NCBI GenBank assembly: GCA_938084575.1
Contig: CALKFG010000002.1
Coordinates: forward strand, 297,244-361,243
DNA: 64,000 bases
Origin: an uncultured Hyphomonadaceae bacterium
Lineage (GTDB): Bacteria > Pseudomonadota > Alphaproteobacteria > Caulobacterales > Hyphomonadaceae
Reading direction: 5' to 3'
In this document: positions 45,558 to 54,124 of the stretch, in pieces
Layout: each line of letters starts with the position of its first letter
How positions within the stretch are numbered: the first letter of the stretch is position 1
The notes under the pieces: generated by a model
The model's database searches: none
What the model was told of the DNA's origin: nothing
What the model saw: the letters and a program-made list of their open reading frames with translations, nothing else
Translations under genes and position numbers: made by a program

Positions 45558-47680
45558 CGCAGTGGGGCCATCTGCTCAGCCCACAGGGCGGCATAACGCC
45601 CGCCGCGGGCGAGAAGTTCGGCATGCGTCCCGGTCTCTGTGATCTCGCCCTGCTCCAGGGTCACCATCCGATTCGCATGGCGCAGGGCGCTGAGCCTGTG
45701 CGCGATGATCAGTACGGTGCGCCCCGCCGACATGGCCGACATGTTTTGGTGTATGATGGCCTCGCTCTCGGCATCCAGCGCCGAGGTGGCTTCGTCGAAG
45801 ATCAACAGGCGGGGGTCCGTGACCAGGGCACGGGCTATGGCGAGGCGCTGGCGCTGGCCACCGGACAGATTGCCACCGCGCTCCTCAATTGCCGTGTCAT
45901 AGCCATGCGGCAGCTCCAGGATGAAGTCATGTGCCCCGGCCAGTTGCGCCGCTTCGATAACGGCCTCCATCGGCAGGCTGGCATCGGCAATGGCTATATT
46001 TTCCCGCACTGTCCGGTTGAACAGAATATTGTCCTGCAGCACCACGCCGATCTGACGGCGCAGCCAGGCCGGGTCAACCAAAGCCAGATCGACCCCGTCA
46101 ACAAGGATCCGGCCGCGTTCTGGGACGTAGAGCCGCTGCACCAGCTTCGCCAGGGTCGATTTACCCGACCCCGAGGGCCCGACAATGCCGAGGATCTCGC
46201 CCGGCGTGATGGCCAGGTTCAGCCCGCGCAGCACCTCTCGTCCACCCGGCTGGTAACGAAAGGTGACGTCCTCGAACACAATCTCGCCGCGCAGGACCGG
46301 CAGCGCCGAGCGGCTGGCCCCTGCCCCGGTTTCAATCGGCGTGTTCAGCAGATCGCCCAGCCGGTCGACGCCAACCCGGGCCTCCTGGAATTGCTGCCAC
46401 AGGGCCGACAGGCGCAGAACCGGCTCGGCGACCCGGCCCGCCAGCATGTTGAAGGCGACCAGTTCGCCCACAGTGAGACGGCCTTCGATCACCAGTGTCG
46501 CGCCGGCGAACAGAATAATGGCGGTCGACAAGCGATTGACGCCTTGGATCGCTTGACTGCCCCATATGCCGAGCACATTCGCGTCAAAAGTCGCCCGCAC
46601 ATAGCCAGCAAGCAGCCGCTCCCACCTTTGCTGCATTTGCGGTTCGATAGCAGAGGCTTTCAACGTTTCCATTGCGGTGACGCTTTCGACAAGGAAGGCC
46701 TGGCTCTCTGCCCCGCGATGGAAACGTGTGTCTATGCGCTCGCGCAAAGGCGGCGTGATCACCACGGAGATGATCACATAAGCGACGATGGCGACCAAAA
46801 CGATCAACATCAGAGCCGGGCTGTAAAACCACATCACCGCCAGGAAGACGAAGGTGAACAGCACGTCGATCACCAATGTCGCGGCGGACGAAGTCAAAAA
46901 CTCCCTGATCGTCTCCAGCTCACGCACGCGCGCGACTGTGTCGCCAACGCGGCGCTGCTCGAAATAGGCCAGTGGCAGATGCGCCATATGCCGATACAGG
47001 CGCGCCCCGAGCTCGACATCGACGCGGCTGGTTGTGTGGGTAAACAGGAAAGCCCGCAATCCGCCAAGCAGGGTCTCGAACAGGATGAGCGCGACCAGGC
47101 CGATGATCAGCACGTTCAGCGTGGTCAGACTCTGGTGTACGAGCACTTTGTCAATGACAACCTGGAAGAAGAGCGGTGTGGTCAGGGCGAACAGCTGCAG
47201 CACAAAGGAGGCCGCCAGCACCTCGCCGATCAGGCCGCGATAGCGCATCAAGGCCGGAATGAACCAGCTCACGTCGAAATGCCGGTTTGCACCCAGACCA
47301 CCGGCCCGAGAAGCCAGGAGCAAGACGCGCCCGCGACTGTCAGCCAGGACCTCGTCAAGGTCTCGGGTCTCCGGCGCGGTTCCCACACGTTGGACCAGGG
47401 CGTGGTGGTCGCGGACCCGGCCCAGAATCCAGAATTCCCCAGATATGGTTTCCATGATCAGGGGCATCGGAGCGTCCTCGATCCGGCCGACGGGCAGGCG
47501 TTGAATGCGCGACTTCAGGCCCTCGCGGCGGGCCAGTCGGGACAGGTCCTCCAGCGTGGCTGGCTTATCGGAGCCCAGTTGATGCCGCAATTGCGAGGGA
47601 TCGCGGGACACATCATGCAAGCCAAGCAATATCGACAGGCACCACAAGCCGGAATCGATGGGTTGGAACTGGGAAGACAT
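45554..47680 (-). CDS. HlyB-like type I secretion ABC transporter
   Basis: A 708-residue exporter from the ATG at 47680; a TTG at 47686 is an alternative. The N-terminal C39-like domain reads DSGLWCLSILLGLHD with Ser where C39 peptidases have the catalytic Cys, so it should bind, not cleave, its substrate, as in HlyB. The membrane domain (FALTTPLFFQVVIDKVLVHQSLTTLNV) is very close to HlyB. The ATPase has Walker A GPSGSGKST, signature LSGGQRQRLAIARAL and Walker B LLIFDEATSALD. Substrate: the RTX protein at the end of the same operon, presumably carrying an uncleaved C-terminal signal. Confidence 0.95.
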   Translation of the reverse strand: MSSQFQPIDSGLWCLSILLGLHDVSRDPSQLRHQLGSDKPATLEDLSRLARREGLKSRIQRLPVGRIEDAPMPLIMETISGEFWILGRVRDHHALVQRVGTAPETRDLDEVLADSRGRVLLLASRAGGLGANRHFDVSWFIPALMRYRGLIGEVLAASFVLQLFALTTPLFFQVVIDKVLVHQSLTTLNVLIIGLVALILFETLLGGLRAFLFTHTTSRVDVELGARLYRHMAHLPLAYFEQRRVGDTVARVRELETIREFLTSSAATLVIDVLFTFVFLAVMWFYSPALMLIVLVAIVAYVIISVVITPPLRERIDTRFHRGAESQAFLVESVTAMETLKASAIEPQMQQRWERLLAGYVRATFDANVLGIWGSQAIQGVNRLSTAIILFAGATLVIEGRLTVGELVAFNMLAGRVAEPVLRLSALWQQFQEARVGVDRLGDLLNTPIETGAGASRSALPVLRGEIVFEDVTFRYQPGGREVLRGLNLAITPGEILGIVGPSGSGKSTLAKLVQRLYVPERGRILVDGVDLALVDPAWLRRQIGVVLQDNILFNRTVRENIAIADASLPMEAVIEAAQLAGAHDFILELPHGYDTAIEERGGNLSGGQRQRLAIARALVTDPRLLIFDEATSALDAESEAIIHQNMSAMSAGRTVLIIAHRLSALRHANRMVTLEQGEITETGTHAELLARGGRYAALWAEQMAPLR

Positions 47681-47754
47681 CGCCAATGCGCCCTCTGATT
47701 TATTGCTGCGCCTATAGCAGTACTCAGAAAAACTGCATTGCGCTTTACAATATT

Positions 47755-47783
47755 TTTACATGACGAAAGCGCAACTGATTCAA
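47755..47783 (-). promoter_or_regulatory. Candidate sigma-70-type promoter of the secretion operon
   Basis: On the minus strand TTGAAT, 17 bases, then TGTAAA, about 70 bases upstream of the exporter start, within a strikingly A/T-rich patch of the 47.68-47.88 kb gap. Only a consensus-based guess. Confidence 0.35.
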
Positions 47784-47877
47784 TACAGGTAAATAAATAG
47801 CATATATAGCGCCATGCGCGTTTTCTGCTAGGCGCAGATACTCGGAGCGCCCACTGATGCGCGTTGACTTCAATTCC

Positions 47878-48141
47878 TTAAAGGGGGTGGCCTATTTCGT
47901 GTGAAATGGCGCGGGTTGAAGGGCCTGCCTCATCGGCAATCTGTAGTGATGCCCAGTAATGATCGTCAGCTTCCGCTAGGAGATCACGTTTGTAACGCGC
48001 TTGTTCAAGCGAGGTTGTGCTGAGCGATTCCTTGATACGTTTCCGAGTATCGAGGTGTGCGAACTTTCTCGGTACCCGGCGGTTATACCACCAGACCCGG
48101 CCTCTCTGTTCGAGGTAAGAATTGTCTTCGACGCGCTTCAT
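47878..48141 (-). pseudogene. Truncated tyrosine integrase (N-terminal remnant)
   Basis: From the ATG at 48141 the first ~75 residues (MKRVEDNSYLEQRGRVWWYN through IADEAGPST) are almost identical to the intact integrase at 59282-60700. Homology stops at 47916. It is joined directly to ATTTCGTGTGAAATGGCGCG (47894-47913), which in the intact element lies upstream of the integrase, and a stop follows at 47878. The catalytic domain is gone. This looks like a deletion between an attachment-type site and the middle of the gene, which would fix block A in place. Confidence 0.85.
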
Positions 48142-48443
48142 GACGCCGACCCCTGGGCCGCAATTCGGTCCCGGAGGGCCCGGCATATTCCGGACATGGC
48201 GCCCACACTTATGCACACCCGCCCCGAAAAGGTCGTTTGGTTTCAATGGGTTATGGGAGGGTCACACCGAAAGAAATGGCGCGAGCGACGTGCCACAGTC
48301 CATATTATTTAACCAATTTATTCAATCGCTTACGAAGATCGAATTCGAGTTCTGGTCCTCAGTCCGGCCCGATCTTGGTCCACAATTTTGTAGACCGCTT
48401 GAGTTCGACGCGGGGTTATCGCGTCGAACTCGTTCCTAGCACA
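48140..48443. repeat. Att-like direct repeat, copy 2 (border of blocks A and B)
   Basis: Direct repeat of 33589-33892, same orientation. It starts at the integrase remnant's start codon and contains GAAATGGCGCGAGCGACG, GGTCCACAATTTTGTAGACC (48377-48396) and a strong hairpin. It is followed by the toxin-antitoxin promoter. Together with copy 1 and the related sequence at 60.7 kb it delimits two adjacent accessory blocks. Confidence 0.8.
48401..48431. repeat. Strong inverted repeat inside att-like copy 2
   Basis: GAGTTCGACGCG and CGCGTCGAACTC are perfect 12 bp arms around a 7-base loop. Copy 1 (33.85 kb) keeps a decayed version and 60.97-60.99 kb a partial one. No T-run follows, so a recombinase or structural role is more likely than termination. 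Confidence 0.6.
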
Positions 48444-48625
48444 AATAGCCTTAATGCGGAATCCTCAAATGAGCAGATGTGTCTGGGCACCAGTGACCTG
48501 AAACGCCCTAAAGCCGCCTCTGGGCGCTTTGACCGTGAGGTTCAAAGGCGCCGATCGGCGGCTGACCGGATCGAGGCGGCGCTTGGTCACCAAGCCCCTG
48601 AATTTCAACGGGAAAGGCCCGCACC

Positions 48626-48668
48626 TTGATTTCTGTAGAAAGAACTGATATATATTCTTTCGAAAGAA
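48626..48668 (+). promoter_or_regulatory. Promoter and operator of the Xre-RES operon
   Basis: TTGATT (48626-48631), 17 bases, then TATATA (48649-48654) form a good sigma-70-type promoter. Directly after the -10 lies the perfect 14 bp palindrome TTCTTTCGAAAGAA (48655-48668), and a half-site AGAAAGAA overlaps the spacer. The antitoxin start is at 48680. Such an arrangement fits autorepression by the Xre-type antitoxin. Confidence 0.6.
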
Positions 48669-48679
48669 AGGATGCTTCG

Positions 48680-49057
48680 ATGTCACAGACACTTGCCGTA
48701 GACGGTCAGGAACGGACACGCGTCATGACCATGGCGGTTGTGCGCGCCGCCGAAAAGCTGGGTCTTTCCGGAAAGGATCTCGCCACGATTCTGGGGGTCT
48801 CGGAACCGACCATATCCCGGATGCGCAAGGATGAGTTTCGGCTTGAAGAAGGCTCCAAGGCCTTTGAACTCGGCGCGCTGTTCGTTCGCCTGTTTCGATC
48901 GCTCGATGCGATCACGGGCGGCGATGGAACGGTGGCCTATGCCTGGCTGCGTAATGATAACCGGGCGCTTGGCGGTCGTCCTCTCGATCAGATCAAGACG
49001 ATTACAGGACTGACCCATGGCCTTGCCTATCTGGATTCCAGACGCGCTCCGCTCTGA
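48680..49057 (+). CDS. Xre/MbcA/ParS-type antitoxin
   Basis: A 125-residue protein from the ATG at 48680 (AAGGA 8 nt upstream). An N-terminal HTH (AAEKLGLSGKDLATILGVSEPTISRM) is followed by a DUF2384-type C-terminal toxin-binding domain (LFRSLDAITGGDGTVAYAWLRNDNRALGGRPLDQIKTITGL). It overlaps the toxin gene by 41 nt, the usual order and overlap of Xre-RES pairs. It should bind its own promoter palindrome and neutralise the RES toxin. Confidence 0.9.
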   Translation: MSQTLAVDGQERTRVMTMAVVRAAEKLGLSGKDLATILGVSEPTISRMRKDEFRLEEGSKAFELGALFVRLFRSLDAITGGDGTVAYAWLRNDNRALGGRPLDQIKTITGLTHGLAYLDSRRAPL

Positions 49058-49778
49058 GCAAGCGTCCGTCAAGAAAACCTTCTGGCGCTGCGTGGAGGCT
49101 CAGCACGTTGTCTCCACGCTTCAGCTTGTCGACACGCTGGATGAGCAACACCTGCTGGAAGATATTCTGGAAAACACCAAGCCGCCGGTTCCACCGGAAT
49201 GCGAGGGCCTGCATTACCTCTACATGACACCGTTTCGCTACGGGCTTTACCCGAACGGTTCGCGCTTCCGGAAAGCCGGTCCAACACCCGGCGTCTATTA
49301 CGTCTCTGAAGAACCAAGGACCGCGATCATCGAAACCGCATTTCACCTGTTACTCTTCTATTCGGACTCTCCGGGCACGCCCTTTCCAGCCCAGCCAAGC
49401 GAACACACAGCCTTCGATGTACCCGTCAAAACGAAAGCCGCCATCGATCTCACCGCAAAGCCATTCTCACACGCCAGCGATATCTGGATGCACCCGTCAG
49501 ACTATGAACCGTGCCAGCAACTCGAAGAGGCCGCGCGTGCAGAAGGCATAAAACTCATCCGCTATGCGTCCGTCCGAGACCCCGAGCACAAACCAAATGC
49601 GGCTATCCTGACCTGTGAAGCATTCGCAGCGCCTGCACCAACACAAAACCAGACCTGGCGCCTATGGTTCAACAAGGCCGGGGTTCATGCGATTTGTGAA
49701 TTTCTGGGAGAGAGGTTCAGTGTTTCGCCGGAGCAATGGGTAAGCGACCAACGGCTGAAAAGTATCATTTGGTCTTAG
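49017..49778 (+). CDS. RES-domain toxin
   Basis: A 253-residue RES-family protein. The characteristic Arg, Glu and Ser occur in FRYGLYPNGSRFRKAG, YYVSEEPRTAIIETAFH and the later CEAFAAPAPTQNQTWRLW region. Members studied elsewhere degrade NAD+, arresting the cell. It is longer than the ~150-230 residues of many RES toxins, with an N-terminal extension. Placed at the inner edge of block B, it probably stabilises the element against loss. Confidence 0.9.
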   Translation: MALPIWIPDALRSEQASVKKTFWRCVEAQHVVSTLQLVDTLDEQHLLEDILENTKPPVPPECEGLHYLYMTPFRYGLYPNGSRFRKAGPTPGVYYVSEEPRTAIIETAFHLLLFYSDSPGTPFPAQPSEHTAFDVPVKTKAAIDLTAKPFSHASDIWMHPSDYEPCQQLEEAARAEGIKLIRYASVRDPEHKPNAAILTCEAFAAPAPTQNQTWRLWFNKAGVHAICEFLGERFSVSPEQWVSDQRLKSIIWS

Positions 49779-49895
49779 GCTGCTAGTTCCTAAAAGCGGA
49801 CATTAGGATAGGGATGACCAAGACGCTTTCATCCCAAAAACGGACATTAAAAATGGATCACAATATTCGCGTTGCGCGAGACGACACGTCCGCGG

Positions 49896-51575
49896 TCAAT
49901 TCGAGAAGTAGATATACTCGTCCTGTTCCAATAATTTGTGTTCCTTGCCGTGATCGAGCGACAAAGGGATCTCGATACGGCGCGGCCATAATGGATCGGC
50001 CTGTTCCTCATCGAGCATGCGAAGGGCTGCCATCATGGCACTTAACTTGTCAGGATGCGTATCGGCGACGTTGGCGCGCTCAAAAGGATCGGTTGCGAGA
50101 TTGAACAACCAGACTTTGTCGGTTTGTCCCATCCAGTGAAGTTTCCAGTCGCCTTTGCGATAGGTTCGAAAATCGCCGTTTCGCCAAAACAGCTCATCGC
50201 GCGGCGTGCTCTCATCCAGAAGGTCGCGGCCATCAAGAGGAATATTCTCTGGCAAATCAAACCCAGTGACATTGGCCAGGGTTGGGAAAAGATCCATTTG
50301 GGCAACGGGACGGATATCGGTTGTTCCCGCTGGTATTTCCTGCGGCCATTTCATGAAGAATGGAACGCGCACACCGCCTTCGAAGAAACTACCTTTGTAG
50401 CCACGAAGCGGTGCATTGAGGTCAGGCAGGCTAACATTTTGAGAGCCGCCATTATCGCTGGTGAAGATGACAATCGTATTGTCGGACAGACCTTCGGCTT
50501 CAAGTTTGTCCAGGACCTGGCCGACGCCGCGGTCTACCGCCTTAATCATCGCAGCATAAACGCGCATACGGTGATCCTCGATGTGATCGAGCGCATCATA
50601 ATCTGTCTTCAATGCCTGCAAGGGTGTGTGCGGCGCATTGTAGGACAAGAATAAGAAGAATGGCCGATCCTTATTGGCGTCTATGACTTTCACCGCTTCG
50701 TCGGAGAAGTAATCGGTCATGTATTTTCCGGGGCGGAATCGATCTTCCTCCTCGTCCCGCAGCGCAAATGTTCCAACGGCTCGAAACACTTTGTCGAACG
50801 GATCAAATTTCAGTTTGGCGCGAACCACCGACTTATCGTTGGGCATGGCGTAAAGTGCCTGGCCGGGCATAAACCCAATATACTCATCGAATCCGCGCTC
50901 GTGTGGCTTCATCCCTTCTCCGGCGCCTAAGTGCCATTTGCCAATCATCAGAGTACGATACCCGACACTCTTGAGGCGCTCAGGAAAAATTGGGGCAGAG
51001 ATCGGTAAGCCGAGCTCATTGTGGTGCGGAATTTCTATACCGGGATGTTTATAAACGCGCGCGTTGGCCGTTCGGCCTTTCTCGGTGTTTTCACGCGCGA
51101 GCAACCCTATGGCCATTGCGGGCCCCGGGGTGAACTCAAATCCAGATCTGGTTGGATAGCGCCCGGTCATCAGCCCGGCCCGGGACGGCGCACAAGTGCC
51201 AGACGCCGTGTAAGCCTGATCGAAATTTAGGCCCTCATAGGCGATGGAATTGATGTTCGGCGTGTCGACTAAGCCGCCAACATGAAGGCCTTTATCTTGG
51301 CCCTTTGGAACATAAGACAATCCATTAAATCCGAGATCATCGACCATGATGAGAACAATGTTGGGACGGGAATCGACGCTGCGGTCTGCGGGCTCGGCTC
51401 GGTCCCAGACCACTTCTTTGGGCGGCGAGATCGGATCCTTAATCGACTCGATGAAACGGGGAACGTAGATGATGTTGCTCTTTAGCGTCCATAAACCACC
51501 GCCAATGATCGCCACAGCGACGAGTGCGATCGAGCGCCAACGGCTTTTCCCAAAAAACTCAAGCAGTTCACGCAT
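49896..51575 (-). CDS. Membrane-anchored Cys-type sulfatase
   Basis: A 559-residue sulfatase from the ATG at 51575, which shares one base with the stop of the FAH gene (TGATG). Residues about 13-33 (WRSIALVAVAIIGGGLW) are a single N-terminal anchor, so the enzyme faces the periplasm. The active site CAPSRAGLMTGRYP is the Cys-type motif converted to formylglycine. Metal and substrate residues appear in NIVLIMVDDLGFNGL and FLFLSYNAPHTPLQ. The family is arylsulfatase A/GalNAc-6-sulfatase-like. Next to aromatic-ring genes, an aryl sulfate ester is the likely substrate. The longer upstream frame overlaps the FAH gene and is rejected. Confidence 0.92.
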   Translation of the reverse strand: MRELLEFFGKSRWRSIALVAVAIIGGGLWTLKSNIIYVPRFIESIKDPISPPKEVVWDRAEPADRSVDSRPNIVLIMVDDLGFNGLSYVPKGQDKGLHVGGLVDTPNINSIAYEGLNFDQAYTASGTCAPSRAGLMTGRYPTRSGFEFTPGPAMAIGLLARENTEKGRTANARVYKHPGIEIPHHNELGLPISAPIFPERLKSVGYRTLMIGKWHLGAGEGMKPHERGFDEYIGFMPGQALYAMPNDKSVVRAKLKFDPFDKVFRAVGTFALRDEEEDRFRPGKYMTDYFSDEAVKVIDANKDRPFFLFLSYNAPHTPLQALKTDYDALDHIEDHRMRVYAAMIKAVDRGVGQVLDKLEAEGLSDNTIVIFTSDNGGSQNVSLPDLNAPLRGYKGSFFEGGVRVPFFMKWPQEIPAGTTDIRPVAQMDLFPTLANVTGFDLPENIPLDGRDLLDESTPRDELFWRNGDFRTYRKGDWKLHWMGQTDKVWLFNLATDPFERANVADTHPDKLSAMMAALRMLDEEQADPLWPRRIEIPLSLDHGKEHKLLEQDEYIYFSN

Positions 51576-52438
51576 CACGATTCCAGCACAATCTTGTTTT
51601 CGATAAATCCAATTTTTTCGATCTCGCAACGCACGACGTCGCCTGCTTTGAGAAATTTGGGGGGCTTGAACCCAGCGCCAATCCCAGCCGGAGTTCCGGT
51701 TGCGATGATGTCGCCGGGTTGCAGCGTCATTGCTTGCGATAGATAGGCGATTTGCTCTGCGCAATCGAAGCGGAAATCGCGCGTGTTGGAGGATTGACGC
51801 TCCTCTCCATTGACGAAGCATTTTATGTCCAGATTGTGCGGATCCCCAATTTCGTCGGAGGTGACAATCACGGGCCCGATCGGACCATGTGTGTCAAACG
51901 ACTTTCCGATCATGAATTGTGCGGTGTGCCGCTGCCAATCCCGTACGCTGATATCATTGCAAATCGTGAAGCCGGAAATGTGGTCGAGGGCATGCGCAGC
52001 CGGAATATGTCGCCCTGCCTTGCCGATGACAATTGCGAGTTCAACTTCATAGTCTAGCGCGTCAGAGACTTTAGGCTTTTCAACGGCGTGGTAGGGACCG
52101 GTGATGCAGCTCGGCTGTTTGGTAAACCACATTTGGGCATCAGGAATGTCGATGCCGGCCTCCCGGGCTTCCTGCGCGTGGGCTTCGTAATTGACCCCGA
52201 GAGCTAGGAATTTTTGTGGATTGTTGAGAGGCGCCTCAAGCACGACATCCCCAAGCGCATAATGCGGTTCGCCCGACGCGGCCTTACGGGCGCGATCCAT
52301 CAACTCCGGTCCCCCCTTCAACAGATCAAGCATGTCGATCGCTAAGGCGCCGTCAGCCTTTCCGAGATCAATAACGCTTTCTCCGACCACAGCGCCGATG
52401 CGAGTCGAACCGTCTTTCGTAAAAGTTGCGAGTTTCAT
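51575..52438 (-). CDS. Fumarylacetoacetate hydrolase-family enzyme
   Basis: A 287-residue short-type FAH-fold protein. FLALGVNYEAHAQEA, DYEVELAIVIGKAGRHIP (metal-binding acidic residues), GFTICNDISVRDWQ, GKSFDTHGPIGPVIV and TGTPAGIGAGFKPP are typical of hydrolases, isomerases or decarboxylases that act on ring-cleavage products such as 2-hydroxyhepta-2,4-dienedioate or acylpyruvates. It lies between the hydroxylase (18 nt gap) and the sulfatase (1 nt overlap), so it presumably acts on the product of the extradiol dioxygenase encoded in the same block. Confidence 0.9.
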   Translation of the reverse strand: MKLATFTKDGSTRIGAVVGESVIDLGKADGALAIDMLDLLKGGPELMDRARKAASGEPHYALGDVVLEAPLNNPQKFLALGVNYEAHAQEAREAGIDIPDAQMWFTKQPSCITGPYHAVEKPKVSDALDYEVELAIVIGKAGRHIPAAHALDHISGFTICNDISVRDWQRHTAQFMIGKSFDTHGPIGPVIVTSDEIGDPHNLDIKCFVNGEERQSSNTRDFRFDCAEQIAYLSQAMTLQPGDIIATGTPAGIGAGFKPPKFLKAGDVVRCEIEKIGFIENKIVLES

Positions 52439-52456
52439 ATTGGGTCCTTTGCCAAA

Positions 52457-54046
52457 TCAGTTGGCTTGAAGCTGTTCTTGTAAATTGGACATCAGGTCGC
52501 CAATCTCGTTGACTGATCTCGCTGCTCCAAACGTGTAAAAGTCCGGGCGCATCAGCGCAGCCACAGCTTTGTGCTCGTCGAACCAGTCCGCGTATATTGT
52601 AGATCCTGCCGTTTCGGTTACGGCAATGCCGTCCTCTCCAGCTGGTTCGTCAAAGGTGACGGTCTTGCCGCCAATGGCGCGCCAGAAGTCGCGCAATGGT
52701 GCAACTAACGTCTGCAGTGGATCGATCTTGTTGCCAAGCAGGACGAAATCGCCGCCGATTAAATCGTCGAGTAGGATGTTCTTTTGATCATTGTCGTCGA
52801 CGCGTCCCTGCACGAACAAATCGCCTGCCGGAAATGTTGGCTGTCCAAGTTGATCTTTGTGCAGAATACCCGCCAGGAGATCCGGAAACTCCATCACGTT
52901 GGGGCTCTTTCCCAACAGTTTGAGCGTCCGTAAAACCGTGTCGCGCAATGTTGCTTTGAGTCGATTGGTCTCGCAGATGATGGCCCCTTGCTTCAGCGCA
53001 AGATCGATGGCCTCACGGACCTGCGGATATCGTTCCGGCGTATACGCTTCGAAGATTTTTTCGTCCGCAACACCGCGCAAGACGTGATCGATCTTCCATG
53101 AGAGGTTTTTCGCATCGCGCATCCCCATCGACATGCCCTGACCTAGAAATGGCGGCGTCAAATGGCATGCATCGCCGGCAAGAAAAATCCGTCCCTGGCG
53201 CCAATCTCGCGCAATCTTGGAACTGAATGTGTAGACCGACTGGCGTTCAATTTCTGAATTATCAGGGGTCAAGTTCCAACGCTTGAAATGGCGCCACAAG
53301 AAATCTGGTGATTCCAGATCTTCTTTAGTGTCGCCAGGCATCATGCGGAACTCACAGCGCCAGCGCGGACTTGGCATCGGCACGCCTGTGATTGCGCGTT
53401 TTGGATCGCAAATCTGTTCAGCGGAATCCGGCAGATTCACGGTGGAAGGATCCTTGATCACGATATCGGCGACCAACCAATCGTCGTCAAAGCCAAGGTC
53501 TTCATACTCAATGTCCAAATGCTGACGCACGAAGCTATTGGCTCCATCAGCGCCGATTACAAATTTGGTTGTCGCTGAGGTTTTGGTGTCGTCACGAGGA
53601 TCCGTGAAACATACTTTGAGAACATCATCATCTTCGGTGAGTTCGGACACTTTGGAATTGTAGCGCACCTCGACGCCTGGGCGTGATGTTGCCATCTCAG
53701 CAAGCTGACGCTCCAATTCCGGTTGATGGATAAAGTAATCTGAACACCAACCAGATTTGCTCTCGGCGGGCGCGTTAATCTCAATGAGCTTGCGATTGCT
53801 GGCAGAGTAAAATACCGCATTCATCCCGCCACCGAGCAAAGTCGGCTCCAGTGTCTCAGCAATGTCGGCGGACTGAAGAATCCGCATCACTTCATGGTCG
53901 AAATGTGCGGCGCGGGGCAGATTGAATATGCCGCCCCATTGCTCAACGGCCAAGACTCTATGACCCGCCTTTCCGAGCAAGTTGGTCGCCAGCTGCCCCA
54001 CCGGCCCGAAGCCGCAAACGATAACGTCAAAATCCGTATTCTGCAT
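52457..54046 (-). CDS. FAD-dependent aromatic hydroxylase (MhpA/PheA-like)
   Basis: A 529-residue class A flavoprotein monooxygenase from the ATG at 54046 (GAGGG upstream). The dinucleotide fold is VIVCGFGPVGQLATNLLGKAGH, the second FAD motif is VIGADGANSFVR, and the third is GRIFLAGDACHLTPPFLGQGMSMGMRDAKNLSWKI. The C-terminal thioredoxin-like tail fits 3-(3-hydroxyphenyl)propionate hydroxylase and phenol hydroxylase relatives. It should add a hydroxyl ortho to an existing phenolic OH, giving the catechol needed by the extradiol enzyme. Confidence 0.9.
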   Translation of the reverse strand: MQNTDFDVIVCGFGPVGQLATNLLGKAGHRVLAVEQWGGIFNLPRAAHFDHEVMRILQSADIAETLEPTLLGGGMNAVFYSASNRKLIEINAPAESKSGWCSDYFIHQPELERQLAEMATSRPGVEVRYNSKVSELTEDDDVLKVCFTDPRDDTKTSATTKFVIGADGANSFVRQHLDIEYEDLGFDDDWLVADIVIKDPSTVNLPDSAEQICDPKRAITGVPMPSPRWRCEFRMMPGDTKEDLESPDFLWRHFKRWNLTPDNSEIERQSVYTFSSKIARDWRQGRIFLAGDACHLTPPFLGQGMSMGMRDAKNLSWKIDHVLRGVADEKIFEAYTPERYPQVREAIDLALKQGAIICETNRLKATLRDTVLRTLKLLGKSPNVMEFPDLLAGILHKDQLGQPTFPAGDLFVQGRVDDNDQKNILLDDLIGGDFVLLGNKIDPLQTLVAPLRDFWRAIGGKTVTFDEPAGEDGIAVTETAGSTIYADWFDEHKAVAALMRPDFYTFGAARSVNEIGDLMSNLQEQLQAN

Positions 54047-54083
54047 TTGTAACCCTCGGCGAAACATCCACTCAGGCATAGGT

Positions 54084-54112
54084 GCGCAGGCCCTAATTGG
54101 TTGGGCCTGCGC
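54084..54112. other. Strong intercistronic hairpin between the TonB receptor and hydroxylase genes
   Basis: GCGCAGGCCC and GGGCCTGCGC are perfect 10 bp arms with a 9-base loop, in the 78 bp gap. No T-run follows on the minus strand, so partial termination or mRNA end protection is more likely than full termination; it would set different levels for receptor and enzymes. Confidence 0.5.
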
Positions 54113-54124
54113 GAGTGACTTGGG

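Noticed and set aside
45623..47698. Plus-strand open frame of 691 codons
   Set aside because: Antisense to the HlyB-like exporter; high GC keeps the frame open.
49779..49895. Direct repeat AAAxCGGACATTA downstream of the toxin gene
   Set aside because: Two short copies only, without a nearby gene or palindrome that would give them a function.
51576..51821. Longer start for the sulfatase
   Set aside because: Extension lies inside the FAH gene; the start at 51575 gives a clean membrane anchor and a TGATG coupling.
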